The notes beneath the pieces are model-generated. The model saw nothing but the letters and a program-made list of their open reading frames with translations. It was not told the origin of the DNA and searched no databases. Made by a program: the position numbers and the translations under genes. From assembly GCF_042242105.1 (NCBI RefSeq), contig NW_027254967.1, forward strand, positions 62,001 through 126,000: a DNA stretch of 64,000 nucleotides, read 5' to 3'. Source of the stretch: Pempheris klunzingeri. Lineage: Eukaryota; Chordata; Actinopteri; Acropomatiformes; Pempheridae. Of the stretch, positions 28,801 through 45,673 are shown in pieces (the first letter of the stretch is position 1; each line of letters starts with the position of its first letter).

Positions 28801-29038
28801 CCCGTACCTCACCCCTTCACCCGAGTCCCCAGACCCTTGGTCGTCCTCTTCGCCACACTCCAACTCGGACTGGTCTGACGTCACCACCAGCCCCACCCCT
28901 CTGGGGAACCCCCACCACGCACTGCCGTCTTCACACCACACACACATTCCAGAGCAGGTCCAGCTGCAGCCGCAGTCGCAACAGATGCAGCAGGCCTCTC
29001 AACAGTCTCAGCTGGGAAACATGCAGGTGTTTGCGTAG
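10870..29038 (+). CDS. notch3: Notch receptor, notch3-like (33 exons, 5' end missing)
   Basis: Single-pass receptor for Delta/Jagged ligands; gamma-secretase cleavage frees an intracellular domain that activates CSL/RBPJ targets. Exons read: 10870-11144, 12750-12957, 13128-13261, 13782-13904, 14538-14771, 15198-15353, 15443-15628, 16115-16228, 16362-16475, 16694-16927, 18032-18142, 18292-18484, 18919-19064, 19182-19295, 19442-19558, 19735-19887, 20068-20296, 20570-20771, 21178-21331, 21524-21708, 21862-21994, 22256-22507, 22715-22827, 23767-24302, 24412-24753, 24894-25036, 25127-25331, 25419-25506, 25623-25776, 25891-26210, 26726-26873, 27127-27224, 27590-29038. They sum to 7,363 nt and stay in frame to the TAG, giving 2,453 residues without the N-terminus. 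Notch3-like points: CPPEWTG in EGF 7, DECSIG in EGF 11, [23 protein letters not shown] and the [15 protein letters not shown]. The last 35 residues look like NOTCH2, so the paralogue call is about 80 percent; Notch itself is certain. Confidence 0.9.
11330..11815 (+). repeat. Dispersed repeat fragments, family B ('acttgagta' type), within a notch3 intron
   Basis: Two pieces, about 11330-11450 and 11690-11815, have the words 'cacttgagtatttctg', 'ctgttactttgcagaat', 'gcaggacttttacttgta' and 'gagtacttcttccgccactg'. They flank AT-rich filler built on 'attaattaa' and 'gaattaat'. The pattern matches copies at 3290-3522 (inverted) and 63280-63640. Confidence 0.55.
12547..12591. repeat. Imperfect inverted repeat (hairpin), about 18-bp arms
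   Basis: Arms at 12548-12565 and 12573-12590 pair at about 16 of 18 positions around a 7-nt loop. The loop-proximal core is 'atgcat' on both sides, and pairing extends weakly outward into ttag/ttaa. It lies in a notch3 intron about 160 bp upstream of the exon at 12750. No known RNA family was recognised. Confidence 0.6.
16928..18031 (+). other. notch3 intron, about 1.1 kb, no feature seen
   Basis: An intron between the exon encoding EGF 15-16 and that encoding EGF 17. Short GT-rich stretch near 17535-17555. No additional exon or gene could be supported. Confidence 0.8.
22828..23766 (+). other. notch3 intron, about 0.9 kb, no feature seen
   Basis: A phase-0 intron that splits EGF 34 between CAP and GFTG. 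It contains a short (tc)n run near 23218-23232 but no exon or recognisable element. Confidence 0.8.
24051..25145 (+). other. notch3: Notch negative regulatory region: three LNRs, heterodimerisation domain, furin S1 site
   Basis: Three Lin-12/Notch repeats follow the EGF array: [19 protein letters not shown] with WDGGDC, then [14 protein letters not shown], then [14 protein letters not shown] with WDGLDC. The heterodimerisation domain runs from [12 protein letters not shown] to the membrane. The furin-type S1 site reads RSKR at 24719-24730, just before the exon junction at 24753. This region masks the ADAM (S2) cleavage site, which should lie close to [10 protein letters not shown]. The intron after 24302 splits a lysine codon before LNR-C. 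Confidence 0.9.
25162..25230 (+). other. notch3: Notch transmembrane segment with gamma-secretase (S3) region
   Basis: A hydrophobic run [18 protein letters not shown] is followed by a basic stop-transfer sequence AAKRKHKH. The valine-rich inner half is where S3 cleavage occurs in Notch receptors. Directly after it, 25254-25262 encodes the W-L-P core of the RAM motif (VLWLPDGF), which binds the CSL beta-trefoil domain. Confidence 0.9.
25847..25888. repeat. (TC)21 microsatellite forming a splice-site pyrimidine tract
   Basis: A perfect TC run of 42 bp that ends directly at the AG (25889-25890) before the first ankyrin exon of notch3. Confidence 0.95.
25891..27765 (+). other. notch3: Notch ankyrin-repeat domain (four exons)
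   Basis: Seven ankyrin repeats are spread over 25891-26210, 26726-26873, 27127-27224 and the start of 27590-29038. They begin at [10 protein letters not shown] and end at [13 protein letters not shown]. The domain docks on CSL and recruits Mastermind. The block [19 protein letters not shown] and the block [18 protein letters not shown] are near-identical to vertebrate NOTCH2/3. An acidic linker [10 protein letters not shown] lies inside the first repeat. Confidence 0.9.
27766..29038 (+). other. notch3: Notch C-terminal tail: NLS, Gly-rich insert, Gln/His-rich TAD, PEST and degron
   Basis: After the ankyrin repeats come a basic cluster (GKKSRR), a glycine-rich stretch, a second basic cluster (KAKRRKKP) and the conserved [17 protein letters not shown] block. 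A Met/His/Gln-rich section follows. The PEST region has a TPxxS/E-type FBXW7 phosphodegron, LTPSPES, at 28808-28828, then WSSSSP and [12 protein letters not shown]. The protein ends NMQVFA. The [18 protein letters not shown] stretch and the terminal NMQV(F/Y)A are closer to NOTCH2 than to mammalian NOTCH3. Confidence 0.85.
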
Positions 29039-31175
29039 GCCGGCTGGGGGAAAGCACGGACAGACTGACTTTGGGATTCTGTGTAGTTAAATAACAACAC
29101 ATAGTAACTCATTCAAAGCTTTTCTCACATCGCTCGTTAATTCTCTCTGTTTGTTCTTCGTTATAATAATCAGCCACCTCTCCTTCTACCTTTTCTTCTC
29201 CTCTTTGCACTTAAGAAGACTGTGTATAGTTTCAAAAATGTCGAGTATTATCAGCTAGAAATCAAAAGTTCTCAATACCAAAAAAACAAAAAAAAACCGC
29301 GTGGAGTTAGCTGCCTGCCACAAGCTAAAATCAGTTGTCCATGTAGTTCCTTCGATCCCAGCTGAGCATCGTCTGCTCTCTGTTGGCTGAGTCAAGACTT
29401 AACTTTTTGCCTTTTGTCACTCAAACACAAACTGTTTATTGAGGGATCATCGAGGAATTGCCGACCAGGTGGCAGCCGGCTAGAAAACGGACTGTAGAGA
29501 TGGACACTGAAGCATGGAGGAGACCGTCTGTCTCTTTTGGAGGACATTGTTATTTCATTCTGCTATATGATATCCTTATTTGATGTTTTTAATGTGATAA
29601 GCCTGCCAATACTAACTCCTTGTTGAAACCATTCACTCTACTTTTTTTATCACGATGAGTCACGTTCAGTTGATGCTTTAATCCAGCAAAACGACCTAGT
29701 TGTTGCCTCACTGTTTTTTTATTCATGCATTGTATTTTTTTATGTGCTAAAGGGGGAATTTTATAAAATGCTGTTGCATGACTAGAAAGACAAACATCAA
29801 GAAAATTACAGTTTATATAGAAATGCACACAGATGCATCTTGTTACTGAATGGCTCTACACTTGTAAATGTACTGCATTGATTACAGTTGATAGATTAGT
29901 ATTTCCCATCAGATATTACCTGAACGCAGACGAGGGTTCACTAAGTGCAGTTTGTATTTGCATGCTGTAGATGCAGTGAGAACACCGTGTGTTAACCATG
30001 TTTTTGAAGCCTGTTACTGTTACAAATATACAAAAGAGTTGATTTGAAAACCAAATGAGACTTTGTCTGGATGCAGTTACATCACGCCTTGCCACTATAC
30101 TCCATGAGTTGTTGAGGGATTCATTCAGAAGCTTGACAAACTTTATGCAAATACATACATTAGTTTTAGTATGTTGTATGATGAAATGTACATAGTCTGA
30201 CAGGACATTCTGCTTATTGTTACTGAGCTCGATTTGGCAAAGACATGTCGACTTTTTTAAAATGTCTGTTTCTGTTTTTTGTTTTTTTTAATAAGAATTC
30301 TGATCGCACTTCTTGAATGATTCTGAATGTTACAGAGGTTCATGTTTTTACCTTTCAAAGTGCCTCTTGCTAAACGTTTTCTCTTCCAAAATCATTTAAC
30401 CAGTTTTGCCTTTTGCTTAACAACAATCAGTATATCTGTGCACCTTTTTTTATTCGGCATGATTCAGAAACCAAGTCTGGAGGTGAGTTAGGTTTAATAA
30501 AGTATTTTATATCTTCCTTTGTAAAGTTTGTAATGTTGATTGTAGCTTTGTGTGGCTGCTCTGTAATCACAGGCCGTCATTCATTGGTTTATTTTTCAAA
30601 CTCCAAAAAGGAACATCAGTGTCTCTAAGACCAAATTCTTTTTTTTTTTTCTGCCAAAAATTTTTGTCCACATATTTTGTGAGTCGTTCCCCTTGTTTCA
30701 GCACACACATCCGATACCAAGAAATGTTGTTTTGGTTTTAATAACTACTGCAAGTGTGTGTGTGTGTGTGTGTGAACAAACCAGATGATTCACATTTCCT
30801 CAATATTACCTAGAGTACCTGACACTTCAGGGCCTTTTTCTCTGTACCTGTGATATCCCCGCAGTTTCACAAAACACCAAAAGTGCTGTTCATCGAGTTG
30901 TCAGTCCCTCTTTTTCATTAAGAATGGTACAAGTCAGTTCACGTTCATATGCTCGCCCACATGTCTTTGTTCTGTATATAAAATGTTTTTTATCGTACTT
31001 TCCTCTGTTAACCAAATAGCGTATAATATACATGCCATATGAAGTAGTTGTCACCATGTTTGTTTACGGTAGAAGAACTAAAACTGATGATAAAATAAGT
31101 TGTCTGTCGCAAAGATAAAACCAAATGATCAACCAAATGTGCTTCCTGAAATAAAGCCCAGATCTTCATAGAGTT
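29039..31175 (+). other. notch3: notch3 3' UTR, about 2.1 kb
   Basis: AT-rich sequence after the TAG stop with no further coding signal. Poly(A) signals AATAAA occur at 30496-30501 and 31150-31155; the second is followed by a T/GT-rich stretch (tgtcttttttg near 31185) and is the more likely main end. A short (GT)n run lies near 30753-30773. Confidence 0.65.
31150..31155 (+). terminator. notch3: Poly(A) signal, notch3 (likely distal site)
   Basis: Canonical AATAAA about 2.1 kb after the stop codon with a U-rich downstream element. An earlier AATAAA at 30496-30501 could give a shorter 3' UTR. Confidence 0.6.
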
Positions 31176-31179
31176 TTGC

Positions 31180-32020
31180 ACTCATGTCTTTTTTGAAACA
31201 TGCGTTGCTTTTGTCGTTTTCACATAGAGAATTAAAGTGTGACACAGGCACACAGATTTATTTTTCATCAGACTGCTCAAAGAGCGCTCAGTCCTTGGAA
31301 ATATGATGTATTTTGAAAGTACAAAAACTTCAGGACAGCAAGTGCAACGTCAGGGTACACAGCTCATAGATAAGTATAGTTTTAAAGGATCATCACAGGA
31401 TGTATTTTACTGAAAAATACCCAACTAACTAGGATTTGCCCTTCAGGGCTTTGGATTTACCTAAAGACTATATATTTATTACATTTTTGTAACATTTTCT
31501 TTTCCATTGTGCCTGATATAGGCTTATAGAAGCACTGTTTGTATATCTGAAATGATCTTTGCAATATTATTTACTCATCACCAAAGTCAAAGTCAGCAGT
31601 TTCTATCAGCCTGACATAAATTGAATGGTCAAAATGTTTAAATTAAATATTTGGGTGCTTTACCATTCAGCACAGCTAATGTCATGGACAGCATGCTAAG
31701 ATATTGATAATACTAAATAATAACAAGGAAAAAACACATTACTACAGCAAAGTAAAGAAACACACTGAGAGGCTTTTTCATTAAACATATTTAAATCTAG
31801 TGGTTTGACTCATAGAGATGCTTTGTTTGTTACTGGATGGCCAAAGAACTGTTTCCACAAAAGAATACATGTATATATTTGGTGTGACTTTGGGCATGAA
31901 TGTGTAATAATTATACCCCTTTATTATTCCACTATGAGGAGAAAACACAGATGTTTAAAATGTTTAAAGAAGGTTTAAAATGAGCCCGGGTGGTGCAGCC
32001 TGTTGTCAGTCCAGCAGGGG
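31180..32020. other. Intergenic spacer notch3 - slc35a3, no gene seen
   Basis: AT-rich, no open frame of note, no repeat recognised. Base composition shifts to GC- and CpG-rich at about 32000. Confidence 0.7.
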
Positions 32021-32665
32021 GCGCTGCTTCAAACAGGAAGCCACAATCCAGAGACGAGCAAGAAGTCTGTACACGGAAGTCCGCCAGGATTTTACATGCA
32101 TGAGATTTGTTTTCTTCTGTAGACTTTCTCGGCATTATTTCCTCTTTCCCCTGACTGTTAGTTGACCCGCGGTGACCCCTGAGGATGGGACAGCCGGGCC
32201 GGAAACCCTGAGCAGACACCGGGCCGGCGCTTCACAACCAGTGCGGGTCAATGGACGCCAGGACTTGAAGCTGTTGCTGCTGTTTTGACAGCTGGGTCGA
32301 GCCTCCAGTACCTGGTCCGAGAGCTGCTGGGGACTGGCGGGACTCGGGGATTGGACTTATTTTATGTGGAGACGAATATCTCCGTCGGTGAAGTTGCTTT
32401 TTAAGCGCCATTGAAGGCAGAAAGGTGAGAGTCTCAGTCTGTCGGCGCCCTCTCCTCTCCTCTCCCCTCCTCTCCCCTCCTCTCCTCTCCTCTCCTCTCC
32501 CCTCCTCTCCCCTCCTCTCCTCTCCTCTCCCCACTGTTTGCTCTGTGAGTAATAACCTCTTTCTGCCCCTAAAAGCCTCTCTGTGGTAACAACAAGTCGA
32601 ACTGCTCGCACCGTGTCTTTCGCCTCTCCTCTGCTCCGTGTCCAGCCTCCCACCGACCCGTGGCC
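32020..32665 (+). promoter_or_regulatory. slc35a3: slc35a3 promoter and 5' UTR, CpG-rich
   Basis: CpG density rises here with no TATA box, as in housekeeping promoters. An ETS-type motif CGGAAGT lies at 32074-32080. A likely 5' UTR exon ends at a gtgaga donor after 32424, and an acceptor (tgtccag) at 32645 would open the exon carrying the ATG. Between them, 32449-32532 is a (TCTCC)n tract. Transcription start not determinable from sequence. Confidence 0.5.
32449..32532. repeat. (TCTCC)n polypyrimidine tract
   Basis: About 84 bp of TCTCC/CCTCC pentamers, purely pyrimidine on the + strand, in the 5' region of slc35a3. The same motif in complementary form occurs twice in crlf1 (54315-54360 and 59168-59270). 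Confidence 0.9.
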
Positions 32666-39585
<6,920 letters not shown>

Positions 39586-40451
39586 GACACTCACGGCTGA
39601 CCCTACGGCAGCAGCAGGACGTCCTGCTGAAGCGTCAAGACGTGGAGGGGAAAGGAGGACAGAGAGCTGGAGAAAAAGAAGGGGAAAGGTCTTTATCATA
39701 TATTGCGGTGAGGAAAAAGGAAGAGACGGAGCAGAGGAGGAGGAGGAAGAGAGGAGGTAAGCAGGCTGGGAACAGAGGACAGGAGGAGTGGGAAAAGAAG
39801 GTTATTAAACAAAAAGCAAGCACAAAGCTGTGATGGAGCTCACACACCAGAAGTGCCTCAGCTGAGAAGGGTAACCAACTGTGGCGAAACAGGATTGTGT
39901 GTTTGTCCTATAATTACCGCCGTAGAGAGATAATCCTGGCTGCCACACCTGCAGATCTGGAGAGAGATTCTTGACAGGACCGACTGATTGTGTTCATTAG
40001 GAACCTGTTTGACTGCCAGTCACTGTAACTGCCACATCAATCACACCTATATAGCAAAGGACTAAAGAGGCAGACAGGCAGGACTCTGTAATTCTTCTTC
40101 AAAACCACATCGCTTTAGATGTAGTGTGACAAGCCCGCACTGCTTTGAAAGCACATTTTGGCCATTTATTCCCTGAAAATGAGCCTTGTTTACTCTAAAG
40201 CTGTGCACAATACTACCAGCTCACACAGTTAAGGTTAGCTGAGGACCACGGTTAGGGTTAGAGCCTGCTGTAAACGTGGGATTTGTGCACAGCTTTAGGG
40301 GCCTGTCTGCCTGGGAGGCACAACTCGGGGCAAAAAAATAGGCAAGTCATTGAACCAAGAGCCTTTAGACTTCAGCAGTTAGTTGCGGAGACCATAACTA
40401 GTATTGTTTTCTAAATGATGGCTCTTATGTTGCGTTTTGTTCGGCTATTTT

Positions 40452-40472
40452 TGGCAACAACTTTTGTTGCCA
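40452..40472 (+). other. Small perfect stem-loop in slc35a3 3' UTR
   Basis: tggcaacaa and ttgttgcca form a 9-bp stem with a 3-nt ctt loop. Could fold in the mRNA; no known regulatory element recognised. Confidence 0.5.
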
Positions 40473-41457
40473 GGCAACATATAGTCACTTGGACATCTCT
40501 GATAACGTATACAGTGTGACTCAGTGACAGATCTGTCCTTCTGTATGACTCCGGTCTGTCTGTCTGTGGTGGAGTTTATCATTTGACAGTAATCCGGGGA
40601 TAATAAACAAAATACTACAGAAATGCTGTTCTAGGCTGAAACAGGGGTTGATTATGTGGTGACGATGATTTTGTACAACTTGAAATTCTATTAACCTTGG
40701 GTGTAAATAATAGCACCGTTTAAATCGTAAGCTATGAATCTAAATGAACTGTCTGTTTAACTTATTCATTGACGAGGCGTTTACGTGACTTTTCAAAGCC
40801 ACTGATTACAAACATCCAGCTCCTTATGTCCTCCTGTGCTCGTGTAACAATATTCTGTTGATTTGATTTTTTTTTTTTTTTTGGCAAATTAATCAAAAGT
40901 CTCTGAATGGAGCCCAGCGAAGTCTGAACTGACTGGGTACTTGATATTCATCACATCAGACATCTGTGAGGTATTATTTACATAGAAAGTAACCTTGGAC
41001 TGTACAACTTGACTGATGATTTTCTTCTGGAACTACTTTTTTCCACTTGGGATAAAGCGGGTATGATCAATAACTTTATTATTTTAATTGCCGATATGTG
41101 AATCTTTTATAAAAGAAAAATGTTTCCTTTAAACCTTTCTGAATGTGTTTTTGTGTTGACTTCACTCTGCATCTCCTCCTAGATCCTCTCTACACTAAAA
41201 GACACACATTTATGTATTGGACTGCTAAACCAAAAAGGCATCTTGACTTTAGATTCATGAAATTTACACCAACTCAGACTACAATACACTGCAGCAGCCT
41301 GCATCATACAGCCATCGTAGCAGTGAGTCTGAATCCGAATTCCCCCCGATGTCTAATTCTAGATACATCTTTGCACAATTACACATCCAGCCACTTTCTA
41401 TTCTAATCTAATTTAACACTTGACAAGTTGCCTTAGAACTGCAAACTATATAACATG

Positions 41458-41463
41458 AATAAA
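41458..41463 (+). terminator. slc35a3: Poly(A) signal, slc35a3
   Basis: Canonical AATAAA with a T-rich downstream stretch. A complementary TTTATT at 41487-41492 could be the signal of the convergent fam78b-like gene, so the two 3' ends may nearly abut. Confidence 0.55.
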
Positions 41464-41486
41464 TTCACACTTTGATATTTTTGGCA

Positions 41487-44400
41487 TTTATTTTAATGAG
41501 TTTAAAAACACTGCATGCAAAAGCCAGACAGTCTGAGAGAAAGGACTGTAACACACCAGAGTTTCATGTCCTTCATATTATAACACTGTAAAACACCATC
41601 ACCCAGTCAGCTTAAACCAATTACTGCAGTAGCTTCCAGTCAATCAGCAGAACAAGTAGGAATTATCGAGTCAAGCTCCCCGTGAAGGGCCATGTACCGC
41701 TGTACCCTCGAGTCCTCAGGCACATCTGTTACAGTTAAAGACACTTGAGGACCTGATACACACAGACTGTGTGACCTCGTGGTCAAGTATAAAGTATATT
41801 TTTGCTGACACTTCATTTTAATCGGGGCAACGTGTCAAAAAGGTTTCCGCTTTCTTTCACCCTATAAAAGCCTCATTACACAGAATAGAGTCAGAGACGG
41901 GTAAAGATCACCCACTTTGATTATCCACTTAAAAGTGCTGCTCTAGATGTTCCCCCTGATTGTCAGCGTGGCCTCTCACATGCCTCAAACTGCTCCTGTG
42001 TCATGGCTACGATAGGCATGTTGTTAAAATATCCACGGCCCGTGCCCTCCGAATGATGAGTGTGTTGCAGGACGTGCACTACACGGGCAGAGCACTCCTT
42101 GCGGTGAACGCGGCTCTGGTGTCGTCCTGCATGAGGTGTGTATGTGTGTGTGTGAAGGCTCGATCGGTTTGCACCAGGAATAATGAGCAGCATGGGTAAC
42201 ATAATGTGGTTACATCCTCTGTCTGTTCATCTCTGTCTCATTAAGACCAACTCAGCGCTTCGGCGTGACCTGTTTCACCGGCACACTGAGAGAGTGTGTT
42301 AAAGGAAATACAGCATGTTGACCTGCCTGCAAAACAATACGCAACATTTTCAGATTCAACAGGATTGTTCATAAAAGTTCATATTCTGTAAACTGCACTC
42401 TGGTTTTCAGTCGTGAATCTTCATAAAAACACATTTTTATAAAAGATCGTAGTGGCACAAGAGACTGTGTGTCTGTTCACCCAAATTACCAGGAAAAAAC
42501 AACACATTTTCTTACTTCTATCAGCATCTAGACATGTAGATAGTTTCAGTTTTATTTTTGCATGTTTTAAGATATCTGTACCCGAGATTTCTGCCTCCAC
42601 CCAAAACAATGGTGGTGAAGGAAATGCCACTTGTGGCGCACAAGGCTTTGACACATTACATTAAAAACCAACATGTCAACATGATTTTCCAGAAATCTTT
42701 TCCATCGTAAAGTCTTTCTGGCATGGCTCTGAGGATGGGGATGAAATATCTCTATTATTCAATGGACCGCCACAAAATTCTGTGCAGGTATTTATAGATG
42801 ATATCTCTTAATTACTTTGGTAAATCCTCGACTTTTCCTCTAGCACCACAGTGGAACTGATAGTAATAATAGCGTAACTGACTTTTCCTCTATAAATATC
42901 ATTAGATCCAAATTTAAAATGTTCCCTTACTTTGGTTTATAACCAACTACCTGCAAAAAAGGAGATTAGGAGAAGAGGAGACGACTTAGTGTTAATAAGC
43001 AAATGTTAACATGCTTAACTAAGACGATAAACATGGTAAATCTATACCTCCTAAACATCAGCACATTGAATTGTTCTTTTGTATTTCTTGTGTAGCTTAA
43101 ATCACCGCTGTGTTTCCATGCAGCCTCACGGAGCAGCTGGCACGGCCGTAGACACTTTGTCTCAAAGCTCCACTATGTGGGTTTGGAGGCAGAAATCTTA
43201 TATTAATCAGATATTTCAAAACTTGCACAAGTAAAATCCTAACAATCTCCATATTTAGATACCACTAGAAGTATGTGGGAAGCTGTGTGTTTGTAATTTA
43301 GGTGGACTGATTTAAGTCTTCTAGCATTAATACAGTTCTCTTTCAGTACAATCTTTGCTCTTAAACACTTTACTGTATACTGACTGGATATAGACATTAG
43401 TGTAGCTCTCTTTGTCCTGCTGCAGCCACTGAAGGCCAGACACATTTTATTACTTGTAAAATAAAGTAACTTTGCTTCTTAGCCTCACAACTCTGACTAG
43501 ATGAGACACGAGAAAGACATAATCTGGTTTTTACTGTAGAAGGCTGTCATCATCAGGCATCACTGGCTTTCAAAAGGCAGGCAGGCAGAAGCTCTGCAGC
43601 TTGGATGAACTGGCCATTTGTGAGTGAAAAAAACAAAATTAAAAAACAAAATCCCGCTGCAGGGCTTCATTTAAGATTCTCCTCGATGCACAAATCGTGT
43701 GCACATCATCAAATCCAGTTGTGATTTCTACATTTTCTGTGATATGTAAAAAAAAAAGCAAAGTAGCTCTGAGGATGCATGTGTGTTGACAATCTGTTAC
43801 TAAATCATCTTGAAAAATGACCCTCCCTGTGGCACAAATGAGGCCCCTGGTGTGTTTGTGTGTGAGTGTGTATGTGTGTTTGTGAGGCAGTCTGGTGTGA
43901 CAAAGCAGCAAGCCCGGACCCAAATCTGGGGCTCCATTATAGAAAACACACAACCACAAGCACGTACACATATGCCCTCACACCCACACTCACACCACCT
44001 CTAAAAGCATCTCTTCCAGTAGCATTTCAGTAGATATTATAGTTCTCTCTGTCCCCGCAGCAGTGTTGTCCTCCTTGGGCCTGTATGACACATAAACAGT
44101 AACACCTCTCCTGGATTACACTCGTACACAGCACTTTACTGTACAGTACAGAGCAGGCCAGCATCATGTCATCATTAAGGCTTGAGAACCTTTTTAAACA
44201 GGGTCTGTATTTAGGCTTGGTCAATTCTTTCTGGGCCTGAGTAGCTACAGTACAGGTTTGCGTTACATCCCAGCACTAATGGCAGACTTTCAGAGTTAGC
44301 TTTGCTCAGTTGTGCTGGGCTGGAGTAAAGGCCTGGATACCCAACAGCTCAACAGCACCAGAAGTAGAGACCGACATACTTTCTGGATCGTCAAAGGCAG

Positions 44401-44595
44401 CGGTGGGGAATTAAGGCAGTTGTCCCCTCAAGATTTCACACGCAAAACACTGCAACTCTAATTTGTGCCATTGACAGGTGAAGTCTCAGCCTGTTTATAG
44501 ATCTTCATTTTATCTGTCTTTCCCTCTGATTATCCTGTCAGCTGCAGAAATGGCCCGCCATGATAACAGACGGCCAATCAGATGCTCTGAACGCT
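41487..44595 (-). other. Probable 3' UTR of the fam78b-like gene, about 3.1 kb
   Basis: Between the stop codon at 44596 and the TTTATT (AATAAA on the minus strand) at 41487-41492 I see no gene on either strand. Long 3' UTRs are plausible for such genes, but the true end is unproven. Otherwise the stretch is AT-rich single-copy-looking sequence. Confidence 0.4.
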
Positions 44596-45641
44596 TTATT
44601 TGGGTGGTATGACAACAAGCGGAGGCCCTCTCCTCGGCCTCCACATCAGAACCTGGGCGTCATTGGCGTTGGGCCTCCCCATGGAGTTGGGAGGGATGGG
44701 CTCCATGCGGGTCAGCACCCGCGGCTGGTCCTGGTGCACCCGGCCCACCAGCCTGGCCCTGGAGCCCAGAGGCAGGGACGGATCCACCGCGATGTCGACC
44801 CTCATCCTCCACTTGATGGTGTGGAGCAGGATCTTTTCCCTGGACGTGGTGTTGAGCGCCACTAGCCAGGTGGTGAAGCTCTGGTCCCTTTTGATGTTAG
44901 TCAGTAAGGGTGTGTTGGATTCACTGACCGGCACAGCCCAGGTGACGCTGGGGTAAAAATTGTCATTCATGCTGACAATGAAGCGGGATGGCTTGGAGGT
45001 GGGGCCCACTATGGTGACTGTCTCTGTTGTGTTTCCGTACCAGGGGTAGCTCACACCGTCTGAGTCGCTGATGGCCCTCACCAAGCCTTCTCGTAGCTGA
45101 GGCAGCTCCCAGCTTGACCTGGGAGGAGACAGACAGTATGAGACCAGGAGATTTCTGGGTAGTGGTGTGCCATTCATGTAATAGACACATGTTAATGACT
45201 ATCAACAAAACCCATGAAAAGCCACCAAAGCCAGCAATGAGCTGATTCCTCCAACAAGTACAAGTACACCTCTACATCTCTGCAGCAAGGTGGGAATTTA
45301 AAGGGCTGGAGGTCAACAGAAGTATCGTCAGCTGCTGCTAAGGTGCTTTTTAAAGGCCCAATCTGTATTTTTCTCCCCATTTGAACTGCATTTACATGCT
45401 TATATATTGTCAGTAGCTGTGCCTATAGATGAACAATCACCATTTTGTTAGTTTCTTAACTGGTAATTTAAAATAATTAGTGCTGATGTTTAAAAAAAAA
45501 TCATGTTTCCAATAGTGCTTAGACTGTCTATTCATTGATTAGTCAATCAACAGAAAGTTATAGGACTATTTTGGTAATTATTAAATTATATGATTCACCA
45601 TTTAGGTTATTTACTGGCCAAACATTTGGAGTTTCCAGCTT

Positions 45642-45673
<32 letters not shown>

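Larger units (their letters stand above)
39586..41470 (+). other. slc35a3: slc35a3 3' UTR, about 1.9 kb
   Basis: No coding signal after the TAG stop. A canonical AATAAA lies at 41458-41463 followed by a T-rich stretch. A short perfect stem-loop is at 40452-40472. A 17-bp T run is near 40867-40882. Confidence 0.6.

Noticed and set aside
32357..32653. Minus-strand Arg/Glu/Gly-rich frames
   Set aside because: Products of the (TCTCC)n repeat, not genes.
44560..44956. Plus-strand open frames over 44560-44956
   Set aside because: Antisense shadows of fam78b exon 2, which matches a known family residue by residue.
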